A stretch of 64,000 bases of DNA from Tamarix chinensis (GCA_030549775.1 CM060174.1:100580132-100644131); one strand, 5' to 3'. Positions 23,751 through 36,084 are shown, counted from the stretch's first letter. A program made the numbers and translations. The notes: a model not told the origin generated them from the sequence alone.

Positions 23751-25089
23751 GTTTGGCTCAATACTCTTCTATTTTACATGATTAATGTATTAAGTATCTT
23801 ATTTAGAAACTTTTAACCCTAGACATGCATGGCTAACTTCTTTTACGCTTATCCCCCCCAAAAAGAACCCATCTCACTCATAGGCTCGTCAACTTCCTAA
23901 CTTAGCCCATTATCCTTTTCCCTTTACCGAACTTACATTAGAGTCCATTTCCCCCACTTGTGGCCCAAGCCCACTACTTTTTTACCACCTACTCATTCAC
24001 TTCATCACTAACACACTTTACTTCACCAGACACATACGCAGCCTCATACACCCCAAAAAGCCATACCAAACCCTAACCACCACACGAAACCCTAGATCAG
24101 TCCACTATATGCCCTTATACTGACCCACGTGCTATTTTTCATTCAACACACTCAAACACCCAAACAACAACTTCATCGCCTTCCTCACACCTCAAATTAA
24201 CTATTTATACGTAAGATTTACTCCCATGAAAACTTCATATCCCTCATGAAACCTTTCGTACTATTTCATGCAAAACCCTACGCTCCCACGTGAAACCCTA
24301 GATGCCCATGCAAACCCTAGATTTCCCCATGCATGGTCACATAAAACTTAGGTCAACCCCGCATCATTTCACTCCATATCCTCATATTTATAACCTAGCA
24401 TACATGTCTTATGGGCCACAACATATCACAATAAAACACAACTTAAACATGTTACACACATGCCATAAAATATCACATGAACATACCTCAACACCACGTC
24501 ATACTGCACATATAATAATCAAAAGAATACACATATAATATATCATATTTCATGTCACATGGTAGGTAAAGCATGTAAAACACATTACACATAATGGCCT
24601 TAGTTACACCATTACCTAAAACGACACCGGTCTTGGAGCATGCTCCTACGCCTCCTTAGGGATTTGACCGGTCTCATCTATATGAGGGAAAAACTAAAAA
24701 TGAGATTTCCTCCTATCAAAAGTACTATTATTTACTAATTTATTCTAAGACTAGGGTTTAAATAAAATAATACTATACTAATAATAACTATAAGAAATAA
24801 TACTAAAAATACTAGTAATAATATTAATATAATTCAAAACAGATGGTGAGATAAGGGTTTCAACCCTTCACCAAAATAATGCTAATAATATTATTAGGAC
24901 ATTATAAATAGAAATAGTAATAGTAGTAGTAATGAATTAATAATCAAAAATTCAAAATACTAATACTAATACTAATAATAATAATAAAACCACTTAAATC
25001 TAAAATAATATAAGGTAGGGTTTCCGACCCTACTTCAAAATAGTGAAAGTACCTTTAGTAATAATAATAATATTAACACATATTACTTA

Positions 25090-25090
<1 letters not shown>

Positions 25091-25172
<82 letters not shown>

Positions 25173-25351
25173 GTATTTTCACTATTTAAATAAAATAGGG
25201 CTTCGGCCTTCTAAATAAATAATAGTAATAGAAAGAATAATAATAATACTAATATTAATAATAATAATAAAACTCATAATAACACTAATAATATTAATAA
25301 TACAAAAATAATAGTCTAAATAATTTAAATAGGGTCTCGACCCTGATAAGA

Positions 25352-25402
<51 letters not shown>
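25091..25402. repeat. TAG and TAA trinucleotide microsatellites in LTR B
   Basis: A (TAG)n run occupies 25091-25121, followed by (TAA)n to about 25170. A second (AAT)n run lies at about 25352-25402. The sequence between is TAA-rich. Confidence 0.95.
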
Positions 25403-25403
<1 letters not shown>

Positions 25404-27062
25404 TTGAACCTAATAATAGTAATAATAATAATAACACTCGAATAATAGTTACAATTTGAAATAAAATAAAGTAAGCTTAAATAAATGAGGGAGAAGGGAT
25501 GAGAGGGCTTAGGGTTCCACCTTAAGCCAACGGAGATGGGTGGCACCGGTGGTGGTGCATCGTGGTGACATCAGTGGCCATAAAAGAGGATAGAAAAGGA
25601 AAAAAAGTTGTGATTTGAGAAGAAGAGATGGAGAATGAGGGAGGAGGTTGAGGTGTTGGTGGTAGTCTAGACTAAGGAGAGTAAAGTGAAGGTGGTGGCA
25701 CAACAATTGGCGGCGGCACACAGCGGTAGAGGTGGCGGCCGAAATGAAGAGAAGAAGAAAAGGAGAGGATGAGAAGGAGGAAGGGAAAAAGAAAGGTAGG
25801 GGAAGGTAGAGGAGGTTTGGTAGCTGTTTTTGGGTGGTGCAGAAGGCAGTTATAGCGGAAGATGTAGTGGTGGATGGTGGCGCTAAGGGCGGCAGGTGTA
25901 AAGATTTGGTTGGTTGAGCAATGGACTTTGCACGGTTATGGTGGCTCGTGCAAGAAGAATCGAGGGAGATGGGTGACTCAGTTAGTTAGAGGGCGGTGCA
26001 GGGAAGACTTAGGTAAGTAGAGCAAGTGGCATAGTTGGCTAACGGTGGAGGAAAGGGTGTCTGAAGTCACGGTGGTGAGCAGGGTAGATTCTTAGGGTTT
26101 CGGGAAAAAGTATCAAGATCAATCAATAGGGGGTATTTATAGAGTTTGGAGGAGAAGGTAGGGTTCTGAGGGTCGGCAGGAAGATAATGCATGTAGGGTT
26201 TAGGTAGCCGGTGACGCCAATTGGCCGGTATAAAATTTGAATCGTGGCAGACTATTCGCATAGGAAAAGGAGGGTTTTGTGCGGAAGAAAATGAAGGTGG
26301 GTTAGGTCATGTTGAACGGCGATTTAGGGGGAAGATAAAGAGAGGATAAATGGCCGGTCAAGTCGAGCGTAGCCGGCGACGCCATTTTCAGAGGCGACAG
26401 AGTTGCAAGTCAACGACGGAGGAGGAAGGAAGAAGAAGGAGGTGGACCGGTCAGTTAGGGGAAAAGAAAGGAAAGAAAAGAGAAGGGAGAAACAGGCTGG
26501 TTGGTGTCGGTTATAAATGTTTTAAATGGAACACAACGTTTCGGGGAAAAAGGGAAGAAGGAGTGTCGTTTTGCTCCTAGGCCACGCTGAAGGAACGGGG
26601 CAATGAGAATGGGCCGCAGCAGGCCCAATCAAAAGAATAAAGGAGAGAAAAAGGAAGGAAAGAAAGAAAAGAAAGAAAAAGAAAAGAATAAGGAAGAAAG
26701 AAAAAGGAAAAGGAAGAAAGAAAAAGAAAAAGGAAGAAGGGAAAAAGAGAAATAAGTAGGTTGGGGTTAATTAAATTAATTAGAATATTTTGGGTATTTA
26801 AAATAAAAATATTTTAAATAAAATAATATTAAATTTCCTTTTTAGATTAATTTAGGATTTTTAAATTTTTTTTCCTAAATCCCTTTTTAATTAACAAAAT
26901 ACCTAAATTTTCCCTTATAAAAATATTTATAAATTTCTTCTTAATTTGCCCTAAATAATTTCTTCCTATTCCATTAAAACTAATATACTTAATTAATTTT
27001 TCTAATAAATCCTTATTTAACTACACTTTTTAAAATAAGTATTTTTGGGGCATTTCAATAAA

Positions 27063-27304
27063 CCCCATACCCTTAACCCAAAACCCTAACCATAAACCCT
27101 AAGCCTTAAGCTCTAAACCTTAAACCCTAAATCCCCTTAAAAATTAACCATAATCCTCAAACCCTTAATCCTATACCCCAAGCCCTTAACCTTTAACCAT
27201 AAACCCCAAACCCTAAACAATAAACCATAAACCACAAACCCTAAACCCTTAACACTAAACCCTAAACACTACACCCTAAAACCTAACCCTAAATCATTAA
27301 CCAT
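27063..27304. repeat. Telomere-like array, right part
   Basis: This continues the degenerate CCCTAAA-type repeats (AAACCCTAACCATAAACCC, CCCTAAACACTACACCC) interrupted by solo LTR B. It ends about 50 bp before the PMD gene start. Confidence 0.85.
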
Positions 27305-27356
27305 TGATGAACTAATGTATAATATTTATGAATGATCTTTTTGCTATAATTGGTAG

Positions 27357-27710
27357 ATGGCTAATAAAGAAAGCAAAAGAAAGGATATGAGGCAATTTAC
27401 ACCCGCTACCACTAGGGTGGTGAAGAGGATAGTCACCAATAATGCCAGAGGACAAGTTGCAATGAAGTATGGCAAAGCTCTTCGTACTACAAACACACGA
27501 CATGTGTCATTTGAGGAGGAGTATGATGATCTTAGAAAGGTAGATTTCGCTAGAACTAGCACATTTTTCCATACAACAAGATCTATTTTCTTATTGGCAT
27601 CAAACAACAATTGAAGATTGATTGGACCTACTACTGGGGGTCCACTCATTCTGAACCATCTTGCCAACTTTGAGGGTCATGTGCCATATGCCATATGAAA
27701 TGATGCTAAG
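27357..27710 (+). pseudogene. Plant-mobile-domain (PMD) protein relic, first exon
   Basis: An ATG at 27357 opens 85 codons with a basic N-terminus (MANKESKRKDMRQFTPATTR). After a stop at 27612-27614 the same frame continues with GPTTGGPLILNHLANFEGHV and a W-to-stop change. This resembles the start of PMD/MAIN-like proteins, in which G.hhhpsf.gHVa..IW is typical. The exon ends at AAG|GTAATTT (27711). Solo LTR C sits in what would be intron 1. PMD proteins occur as host silencing factors (MAIN/MAIL1) and as transposon passengers; the context favours the latter. Confidence 0.55.
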
Positions 27711-27726
27711 GTAATTTCTATTATTA

Positions 27727-30655
27727 TATAACACCCCAAAATATACTACTAAATTTTTTTTTTTTAAACGGAAGCGTATAATCAAATAGCTAAGTATTAC
27801 CGCCGTAATTGATATCATTATGGCTTACCCCACCATCCTTACATCAATCACAAGGCAAAATGATTTAAAAATTAAAACATGATAAGAAGAAATGAGATAA
27901 CTTTTAGTAACATCAAATAAGCGCTTGAAGATCAACTCCAATTACAATATCAAAATACAACAAAAGGGATCCTATGGAACTAAGAATCCAAAAAGGTATC
28001 TGTGTAAAACTATTATCCAGATAACATGACTTTACACCTAAAAATTCTGATATAAAAAAATTACTCCTCCACATATATAGCATCAAAGGTTGCGAATTCA
28101 TCCAACTAGTCCTCATCAACCTGCACATATATATATGGGTCGTCTACTTATTGGATTGAGTAGCACCTATGAAATAGATGGTCAATACGCTACGTATGAG
28201 CAAGGTAATAGTACAGTCAAGTAAGGTTACAGGAATTTTCACAAGAAAATCATACATGCGTAAATTAAAGAATGCCAAATAATTACTGATTTCAAATTTT
28301 TCATTAGATATACCGTATTCCAATATTTTATTTACGTTGAGTTCAGGGACCCCACTGTTCTTAAACCGATAAAACAGGATGAAACACTTCTCAGAGCCAA
28401 CACACCCGAGCCACTATTATTATCAAGTGGAATGGACCCAACACCTCTAAGAGTAAAATACTCATGAGCCATTATTATTAAATTGGTGGAACGATCTGAA
28501 ATACCTCTCGGAGACAACACACCCGAGCTACTATTATTATCTGGTAGAACGGACTCAACTCCTCGGTCCTGACTCACGTAGTCTTCCACTTTAAATGATT
28601 AGTATCTTTCCATTTATATTTTACCTCTTAATCGTAATTTCATTCAAGTTGAGTATGGGGCCCCGATATTCTTAATCCATTGGAACGAATTGATGCACCT
28701 TTATGAGATAACACACCCGAGCCACTATTTTTATCCGGTAGAACCGTCCCATATAAATGCATCACCCTGACTCATGTGATCTTTCACTTTAAATGATTAG
28801 TACCTTTTTAAGAGTTGATTGTATGTTATCATGCTGAACTTAAATAAATGTGCAAGACATATAATTGAACAACACAAGTACGACCACATAATTATTCTCA
28901 AATGATCACAATACCCTTAGGGTAGTCAAGACAATCGTATTCTCCTAAAGGCCTTGTGAAACCCAATGCTAATACATATAAATTTTCAATCATTATCTGA
29001 AGTATATATCCTTCTTTTTCCATAAATATCTTGTATCCAACATTATACCCAAATATGTACTTACATAATTTCATTACTCTCAAGAACATTATTTCATAGC
29101 ATTTTCATAAATACATTACTCAATACAACATACTCAACATAAAATCACATACAATAATATATGTATCACATAAAACCCTAGTTATGACATGTATCCTTAC
29201 CAAAAAATACACTGGATACTATGCACATAAATCCTAAACCTCATCTAAAATCACCAAAAGATTACCTACGAAAAATAAGATAAAATACGACTAGGATCAA
29301 AGATTAAACATTGAGAAAAAATTTTAAGGTAGAGGAGGGTAAAAATAGAATTAACTAGAGTCAAATGGAAGCTTGAGTTGTATGAAAGTATAGAGGAATG
29401 TGTGGTAGAGCTATGGTTAAATTTTGGTGGTATTTGGACAAGGTTTGAGGGTAAAACTAGGGGTACACGGCCAAAAATAGGTAGTTGCATGATTGTGCAG
29501 TAGGCGATGCAACTCCTGGTCGAGAGAAAAAGTAACGCACGACTGGGCAGTACAAAGGTTGTATGGTTGGGCTATAGTGATGCGCACCAGGCGAAGAGAA
29601 AATATGACCCATGGTCAAATGGTGCAAAGGTTTCACTGCTGTGTGGTAGGAGATTTTAAGCGTTGCACGACTGTGCAGTAGGTGGTGCACAGGTCATGTA
29701 CTCTGTAAAAGTGCAACGAACGAGAGGAAGAAAAAGGGAAAAGAGGTGGTGGTTGGTGGCAGTGGCCAGTGACGATGAAGGCGAAGGTTGGGGTGACCTT
29801 GGTGGTCTGTCTACTAACCAATGGGCAGCTAGTAGTGGCTGAGGTGGTGCATATTGGTGGAATGGGTGATGTGAAGGCAAAAAACAAGGAAATAAGGAGG
29901 AAGAAGAAGAAGAAAAGAGAAGGAAGAGGGAGCTTGGGCAATGGCTCTTTGATATAAATATGGGTAGAATGAGGCAAACCAAAGAGAAAAAAGGAGAGTA
30001 TGTAGTATGTATGTGTGTATGGTGTGAATCAGGAAATAAGAAAACAAAGGGGGGTAGGAGTGCGATGGTTGTGCAGGGCCATAGTGGAGGTCACTAGGGT
30101 GATAGTGGAGGTGATGTTTGTGTGTTGTGATAAAAAATGCAGGTGATTGAAATGGTTATGAGTATGGATTGCGTAAGGATAAGAGAAATAAGAAGAAGAG
30201 TGGCAGAGGAGGTGATGGTGGTCAGAATGGCACGGGAAGAGAAGAAAAAAGAAGATAGGTAAGAAGGATGGTAAGGATGATGGTGTTATGGTGCATGTGG
30301 GAGGCAGGGTGATGGTGTCATCGTGCATCAGAGGCCAAATCCTTCACGCCACAAAGAAAATCGATGCAAGGAAAGAAGGAAAAGAAAAGAAAAGAAAAAG
30401 GAAGAAGAGGTTAGGGGTTAGGATTAGATTAGGTGATTATGGATTAGCCATAAGTAATTAGGATTAGTAAAAATTTTAGTCGGTTTTGATTTTGGTTTAC
30501 AAACTACGATTTATCTTATTTAAGGTTTCAGTTTCAGTTAAAGTTTTGAAATTAAGAAATTAAGTTAAGGCTAACAATAAGATTTCTTAAGATTAAAATT
30601 AAATTAGGGTGTTAATGATGTGGGATTAAGCAAAGCAAATTTTCGAGGTATTACA
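27727..30655. mobile_element. Long solo LTR, copy C (2.9 kb, diverged)
   Basis: It starts TATAACACCCCAAAATATAC and ends TTTTCGAGGTATTACA. It is flanked by the exact 5-bp duplication TATTA at 27722-27726 and 30656-30660. It keeps TTACCGCCGTAATTG near the start, a recognisable six-copy motif array and a purine-rich end, but lacks the long minisatellite section, so it is shorter than A, B and D. It has no coding region. It is inserted in the probable first intron of the PMD relic. Confidence 0.8.
28345..28745. repeat. Diverged six-copy CCACTATT motif array in LTR C
   Basis: Units begin near 28349, 28411, 28469, 28528, 28662 and 28721, for example CCACTATTATTATCAAGTGG and CCACTATTTTTATCCGGTAG. 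The spacer TTCCACTTTAAATGATTAGT separates the two groups of three, as in the other copies. Confidence 0.6.
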
Positions 30656-30692
30656 TATTATACATCTATATTTTTACCCTGTAATTCATTAG

Positions 30693-32120
30693 TCTCCTCC
30701 TTTTTATTGTACAAACCACATCTTGTGTTGAGAGTTCAGTCAAGGATAAAAAATTTGAGAAGACTACCAATTGATGATGCTGGCATAAATATTGCCTACG
30801 ACTACATCAAGACTACGGTCTTGAAGCATGTACATTCAACATACTTCCACCACCATAACGTCTACTCGTCTCTACTTTTATTGAGAGGTGGCACCTAGGA
30901 ACCAATAACTTCCACCTTTTATTCAGTGAGATGACTATTAATCTACATGATGTGATTTACATTATGGATCTTAATTTTCATGGGTATGAGTGTATTAGCG
31001 AGTATTTTCTTACTGATAGCAATGTGGTGGAGCTTATGGCCGACATGTTGATGAAATCAGCTTTTGTGAAGGGAAGCATGATCGCATTGGATGATATTTT
31101 TTATAAGCTTACGGCTAACTATGTTGAGGATGATTAGTCTTATGCCCAGTAACATAATTAATACCTGCTATCATGCACCTTTTTTTGTAGACAAGTCCAG
31201 CAATTATTCTATGTTATCAGTGCTTAAATTAGTAGTTGATTTGAGTAAGTTAAGCGATCGAGACCTTGGAGCTAGGACTTAACATATTTATATAGTCAGC
31301 TTGGGATAACATCTAGCATCAAGTGCAAGCAAATAGTGGTTTCATGACACTATTAGAGGTAATTATTTATTGCTAATTATTATTTTTTTTGTTAATTGCT
31401 AGCTTAATTATGTTATATACATATTATAATTGTGCATAGGTTTAGATTTATGAGTATTTACCATACTTTTGGCAGAGTTATTCTCATATATAAAATCCAT
31501 CCTTTGATAGCGTAGCGATGAGTGGGATATGCTAATCAAACGCTTCCCTTTGAGAAAATGGTTGGCTTAATTCAGTTCAAGAGGCAATTAGATTCTCTAA
31601 GGGCACAAAAGATAAATGACACACTTTATATGAGTAGTTTTCAATTGTAGTTATTTGTTATAATTAATATTAATATTAATATTATTTTATATGCATTTGT
31701 AGGTTTAATTTTTACCATTTGACTAAGATATGAGTATAAAATATCCTAAGTCAATGTACCAAGGTGACCTATGCTTTATAGATGTTGTGGAGCCATACAT
31801 GCCACCAATTCTAGTTGCCCGACAGTTTGGCTACCCCCAACTCATCCCGATTGTTACGATCGTTCCACCACATGGATTTTTTCTAAGTGCAATCATTAAG
31901 AAGTATAAGGCAAATGTCATTATTTCTCCATCGGAGTTGATCCCCTCTAATATAGCAAGTGTTGCATGTTTTTATCTATAGGATCTACAAAGGTAAGTTC
32001 ATATAATTCTTGATGCATCACTAATTTCTTATATATTGTGGCTCCAACATTTAACCATTTTGATTCTCTGCCAGGAGTCGTAGTGCAACTACTCTAAACC
32101 CACAATTTTCATCACCCAAA
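30693..32120 (+). pseudogene. PMD protein relic, core region
   Basis: Blocks in order are SRIKNLRRLPIDDAGIN, then (after a frame change near 30897) ERWHLGTNNFH and EMTINLHDVIYIMDLNFHG, the most typical PMD signature. Next come DKSSNYSMLSVLKLVVDLSK, EYLPYFWQSYSH and GDLCFIDVVEPYMPPILVAR followed by QFGYPQ. These match the order found in plant aminotransferase-like/PMD proteins. At least two introns (near 31390-31440 and 31650-31730) and several stops are present. It is convergent with the - strand transposase at 32500-34110. Confidence 0.65.
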
Positions 32121-32499
32121 ATATCACACCATGATTCCACCCACGGGAGCATAGTTGCTTCAATATCATAGGACTACAGGAAAATCAGGGATGAGCCAAT
32201 GAGTCCTTCCAGTACTATGTCTCCCACTACTATTTCTTTCTTAATCTGATCAACTAGGGGAAGAGCAACCTATGACAGGAGATGCATGACCATGTCCTTG
32301 ATCCAATTGACCTTTCCTTATAGGTGGTTTTGAATAAGCACTCTCTGTGTGCTCTCATTCTAATGGTTCCCTTTGTGTGCTATTACTAAGGTGCCATTTA
32401 TTTTTTATAACATTCGTTTCTACCATACTTATCTATGCAGGTTCGAGAATCTCATTAATAAGATTAGAATAATATCGTAGACGTGATGGCGAATGGTAA

Positions 32500-34110
32500 A
32501 TCATTTTTTGAACCTTAGACATAATGTTAGAAGTAAATGGACATAAGGATATATAAATGGTTGAATCATAAAAAAACAAACCTTTCTTCTTGTAGTCTAA
32601 AGTAAGTGAAATTCCTTCATAATTAATACACTACTGATACGAGAATGAGTTTATGATATTGTTTGTAATGAAATATCTCGTATGCATATAGTAGACCATG
32701 TGTCAGGTTGAAGTAACACCCACATCCCAATGATTCGAGACCAATTGTATTGGACCTTTTATTATCATCTTGGATAAAGTACAACACTCTACGACATAAA
32801 AACAAAACATGAGGTATTTGAATAATATGTCATTGGTAGAGTAATGTGGAATGATAACCCACGATTGCTCCAAATCTTTTGTTACCTCATTAATTTAGAG
32901 TCTTATAAGTGTGTCAATCTTCAGGCATAATGTGTAAAAATTAATCTGTGATAATGATATAAATTTCTTTAGCTTGCCATGTTCATTTTCCATCCTACGA
33001 TTATAATTTCAAAATATAAGTAATGGCTAATTGTTATTTTGTAATAAGTTAAACGACATTGAGTATTTATAATAAAAAAATTATAGCAGTTGGTTGTATG
33101 AGTGTCAAAGTAAAGAATTTTGTCAACTCACACTGAAACAAATATCTACTCATATAGATTCAACCATGTCTCATATACATATTGTAAAAGATGCAGAAAT
33201 CTACGCTCTTTGCCACCCATAAGTAGAAGCTTGTTCTCATAAATCTCAATTGTAGTCACTTATACATTCTTCCTCCAACCTCTTAAGAATTGTTCTCCTG
33301 CTGCTATACTTCCTAGTTTTTTTATAGCATGAGAAAAAACATTCTTACTAATGTGCCATCTATACAAGAAGGGTGTTGTATTAGGAAAAACTTTTAACAT
33401 TATCTGTGTCACTTCTACTTCCCTATCAATGATCACCACATTTGTATCATGGGGCTCCATCAATCTCTTTACTTGATCAAGCACCCATTTATAGGTATCT
33501 TTCTTTTCCTTCGTCATAAATGCTAAGAAAGGTTGTACTTATCGGTTTTGTATGTGCAATCTAAACAAACAACATATAGAAATGCATGCAACAAAGCAAT
33601 TGAATATGGGTGCATAAATATAATATTACTAACCACATCAGAGTTGGACAACCGATGGTGCATGAACGGTATGTCCTATCAAACTGCGTACCTTGAACTT
33701 ATGTCTAGCATTGTAGATTATCCTAAGTATTGTGATATTATTCCCAACACTTTGTTTTAACTTGTCGATAATCTTCCTTAGTTTAACATTTATTTAGGTT
33801 AGCTTGTGTACCAACTTGTGTTCTTTTGGAGATAATCAACAAGCAAAAAAATACCCTACAAAGACTAACCTAATCTATGATTATGTATTCTACATTCTAC
33901 CACTAGTCTCCAACCACCGCAAGCATATTCTTTTCCACAAATTCCAAATTCACTACCGCACTTTTTGATCCTGATGGATCGAATACTTTCAAATTTTACT
34001 AGAAAGTTGTCTTCTATAAGCACTATCTCTTTTACAACATATCCAAATCTTACCTCTTTTTGACCTCTCGATACCTAAAACCATATTATATGGCATTATG
34101 ATTTCTTACC
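32500..34110 (-). pseudogene. FAR1/MULE-type transposase relic, copy 2
   Basis: Read on the - strand from 34110, this shows a FAR1-like N-terminal part with GGWRLVVE and RIHNHRLG-type sequence, then GRLSQEEHKLVHELT, LRKIIDKLKQS and IIYNARHKFKV. The core follows with DCTYKTDKYNLS, YKWVLDQVKRLMEPHDTNVV, IIDREVEVTQIMLKVFP and RWHISKNV. The end is a SWIM-like region, CGCYFNLTHGLLYAYEI, in which the usual second Cys pair is lost. It is colinear with copy 1 but keeps the MULE core. Stops and a deletion between the N-terminal part and the core make it non-functional. Confidence 0.8.
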
Positions 34111-34319
34111 TACCGAATTAATGAGTCATGGTCGATAAAACTCTCGTCCGTAGCAGATAATCCACTCCAATCAATATTATCTAGATCTTGATTCTGTAAT
34201 TAATATTCAAAATATTGAATTATAAGGAATTCATAAATATAAGAATAAAAAAAAAAACTTACAAAATAAGGATTTTCAGATAATTTGCCCACTAGAATTT
34301 AAAATCAACGGAAAAATGT

Positions 34320-34640
34320 CCTAAGAGATTTTATTTTTACTCGTTGTTGGGTAAATCGCTAGTCAAAAATAGGACCTGACGGATGAACTGCCCGTTAGTA
34401 TTAGCTTATGATGGATGACTTGCCCGTCAGATGTACTTTATGATAGTTAACTCACATGTCAAATTTGTTTTATGATGGATAACTTACCCATTATTCTTAG
34501 CTTATGACAAGTGACTTACATATTAGTTTGCTTTATAAGGGGTGACTCACTAGTCAGATTTGCTATATGACATTATTCTTAGCCTAAGACGGGTGACTTG
34601 CCCGTCAGATTTGTTTTATGACAGGTATCATGTCTAAACC
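34320..34640. repeat. Degenerate array of GACGGGTGACTTGCCCGTC-type units
   Basis: Six or seven diverged units of about 45 bp alternate an imperfect palindrome (GACGGGTGACTTGCCCGTC) with GATTTGTTTTATGA. Such arrays of short inverted motifs are common in the subterminal parts of CACTA elements, but I found no CACTA terminus beside this one. Confidence 0.6.
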
Positions 34641-35166
34641 TTTTTTTAACAAAAAAACCTTCACCATTATTTTGTCGACTTTATCTTCACTAAAACAATA
34701 GTTAGATTTACTATCTTTTATTAATATAATTAATTTTAATTATTAACTACTATAATTTAGGAATATTAATTACAATTATGGTTAATTATTATTGTTATTA
34801 ACCATTAATATAAGTTGTTAATATTATGAATATTAATTATATTTTGTTAATAGTAATTATTATTATGCTTCATTATTATTATCATTATCAATTATTAATA
34901 TTAAGTGTTAATTTTATAAAGTAAAAAAATTATTAATTTTTTTATAAGAGTATATATTTTTAAAATCTACATACATTATTTCATTTTAGATCAGATAAGC
35001 TGTAAAACACAATTATTATTCCTTTAGCAGCTTTCATATCTAATAATATATTTGTCAAATATTATTATTACATTAAATAAATTATTAATTAAAATATATT
35101 ATTATTGTTATTATTATTATTTTATATTACATTATATAAAAAATAAGATTATCAAATAACCACTTA
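34641..35166. other. AT-rich sequence, no gene seen
   Basis: ATT-rich, with no open frame of note. Part (about 34985-35075) resembles 9540-9630. Confidence 0.45.
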
Positions 35167-35368
35167 GTGTTCGTATAGTATTAGGGTGAACAATTATCCT
35201 TATATTTTATATAGTTTATTTAAAATTTAAAAAATAAAAAAAATTATTTTAAATTTTAATTTAATATAAAATAAATAATATATTAAAAAATAATATTATT
35301 AAATATTTAATATAAAAAATATATAATATAAAAAAATTAATTTTATTACCCTCCTACTAAACAACTCA
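35167..35368. mobile_element. Tourist-like MITE, copy M2
   Basis: The 202-bp element begins GTGTTCGTATAGTATTAGGG and ends with the inverted TGAGTTGTTTAGTAGGAGGG. It is flanked by TTA on both sides. Its AT-rich interior parallels copy M1 (2245-2463). It lies about 0.9 kb upstream of the dehydrin ATG. Confidence 0.55.
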
Positions 35369-35498
35369 TTAGTAGTCAATAAAGTGCAGTGCTCTTTAAA
35401 GTTTTTCACCAACAAAATGAAAAATAGAAATCAAATCACTCTAGTCATTGCCACTTGCCGGTGCATCTTGCGAACTCAGATTTGCAATTTGAGATTAA

Positions 35499-35928
35499 GG
35501 CTCTGTTTGGATTGGGGTGGAAAGAGGTAGATGTAAACATTAAAAATTAATCTACGTGAAGGGAATGGAGGTGAAACGGGATGAATATTTTAAAATGTTG
35601 TTTAGATGATATTAACCTAACCTGAGTGAATCGGGGTGAATGTTTTAAAATTTTGAAGATTAAAATAATAAAGTAAATGATATTTATACCCTTATATTAA
35701 ATAAAAAAGTCATATTAAGGGATATTTTGGTCATATCAAGTCAAAATTTTATTTATTCTTTCACCTTCATCTCGATTACCCCCGAAATCGGAAGTTAATA
35801 AAATAAGATTAATTGAGGTGAAACATTAACCCGATTCATCTAAAAAAATTATTAATCTAATATTCAAACAGAGTGAATCAATTAATTCACCTTCATTAAT
35901 CTCCTTTCGTCCCGATCCAAACGGAGCC
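35499..35928. mobile_element. Tourist-like MITE, copy M3, upstream of the dehydrin
   Basis: The 430-bp element has terminal inverted repeats GGCTCTGTTTGGATTGGGG and, from the other end, GGCTCCGTTTGGATCGGGA. It is flanked by TAA at 35496-35498 and 35929-35931, the PIF/Harbinger target duplication. It has no coding capacity. It ends 82 bp before the DRE/CRT core of the dehydrin promoter, so it forms the distal promoter of that gene. Confidence 0.85.
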
Positions 35929-36010
35929 TAAAGCTTAGACATTAATTTTCCTTTGGAAAAAAAAGAATAATAAATATATGAGAGAAAACTACAGATACAG
36001 ATCCACCGCT

Positions 36011-36016
36011 GCCGAC
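36011..36016 (+). promoter_or_regulatory. DRE/CRT core (GCCGAC)
   Basis: GCCGAC matches the A/G-CCGAC core bound by CBF/DREB factors in cold- and drought-induced plant genes. It lies about 60 bp upstream of the TATA box of a dehydrin, a gene class known to be controlled by this element. A 6-bp match alone is weak; position and gene type strengthen it. Confidence 0.6.
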
Positions 36017-36076
36017 CTTCAGTTTAGATACTTTTTCATATTTCCTTAGTAGCGTCATATCCGCGTATTCCGTCCC

Positions 36077-36084
36077 TATAAAAA
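36077..36084 (+). promoter_or_regulatory. TATA box of the dehydrin gene
   Basis: CCCTATAAAAACGGG lies about 200 bp upstream of the ATG. A start of transcription about 30 bp downstream (near 36110-36120) would give a leader of about 165 nt without an upstream ATG that I can see. Confidence 0.7.

Larger units (their letters stand above)
22714..27057. mobile_element. Long solo LTR, copy B (4.3 kb)
   Basis: It starts TATAACACCCCAAAATTTAC and ends TTTTTGGGGCATTTCA. It is flanked by the exact 5-bp duplication ATAAA at 22709-22713 and 27058-27062. It shares with copies A and D the blocks GTTACCGCCACACTTAGTAC and CCAGTACCAAGTGCTAAGGC, the six-copy CCACTATT motif, TAA/TAG microsatellites and a purine-rich 3' third. 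It has no coding region. It was inserted into the telomere-like array. Confidence 0.85.

Noticed and set aside
29633..30328. Overlapping - strand open frames in LTR C
   Set aside because: Same purine/pyrimidine skew artefact; translations rich in S, L, F, P and H with no motif.
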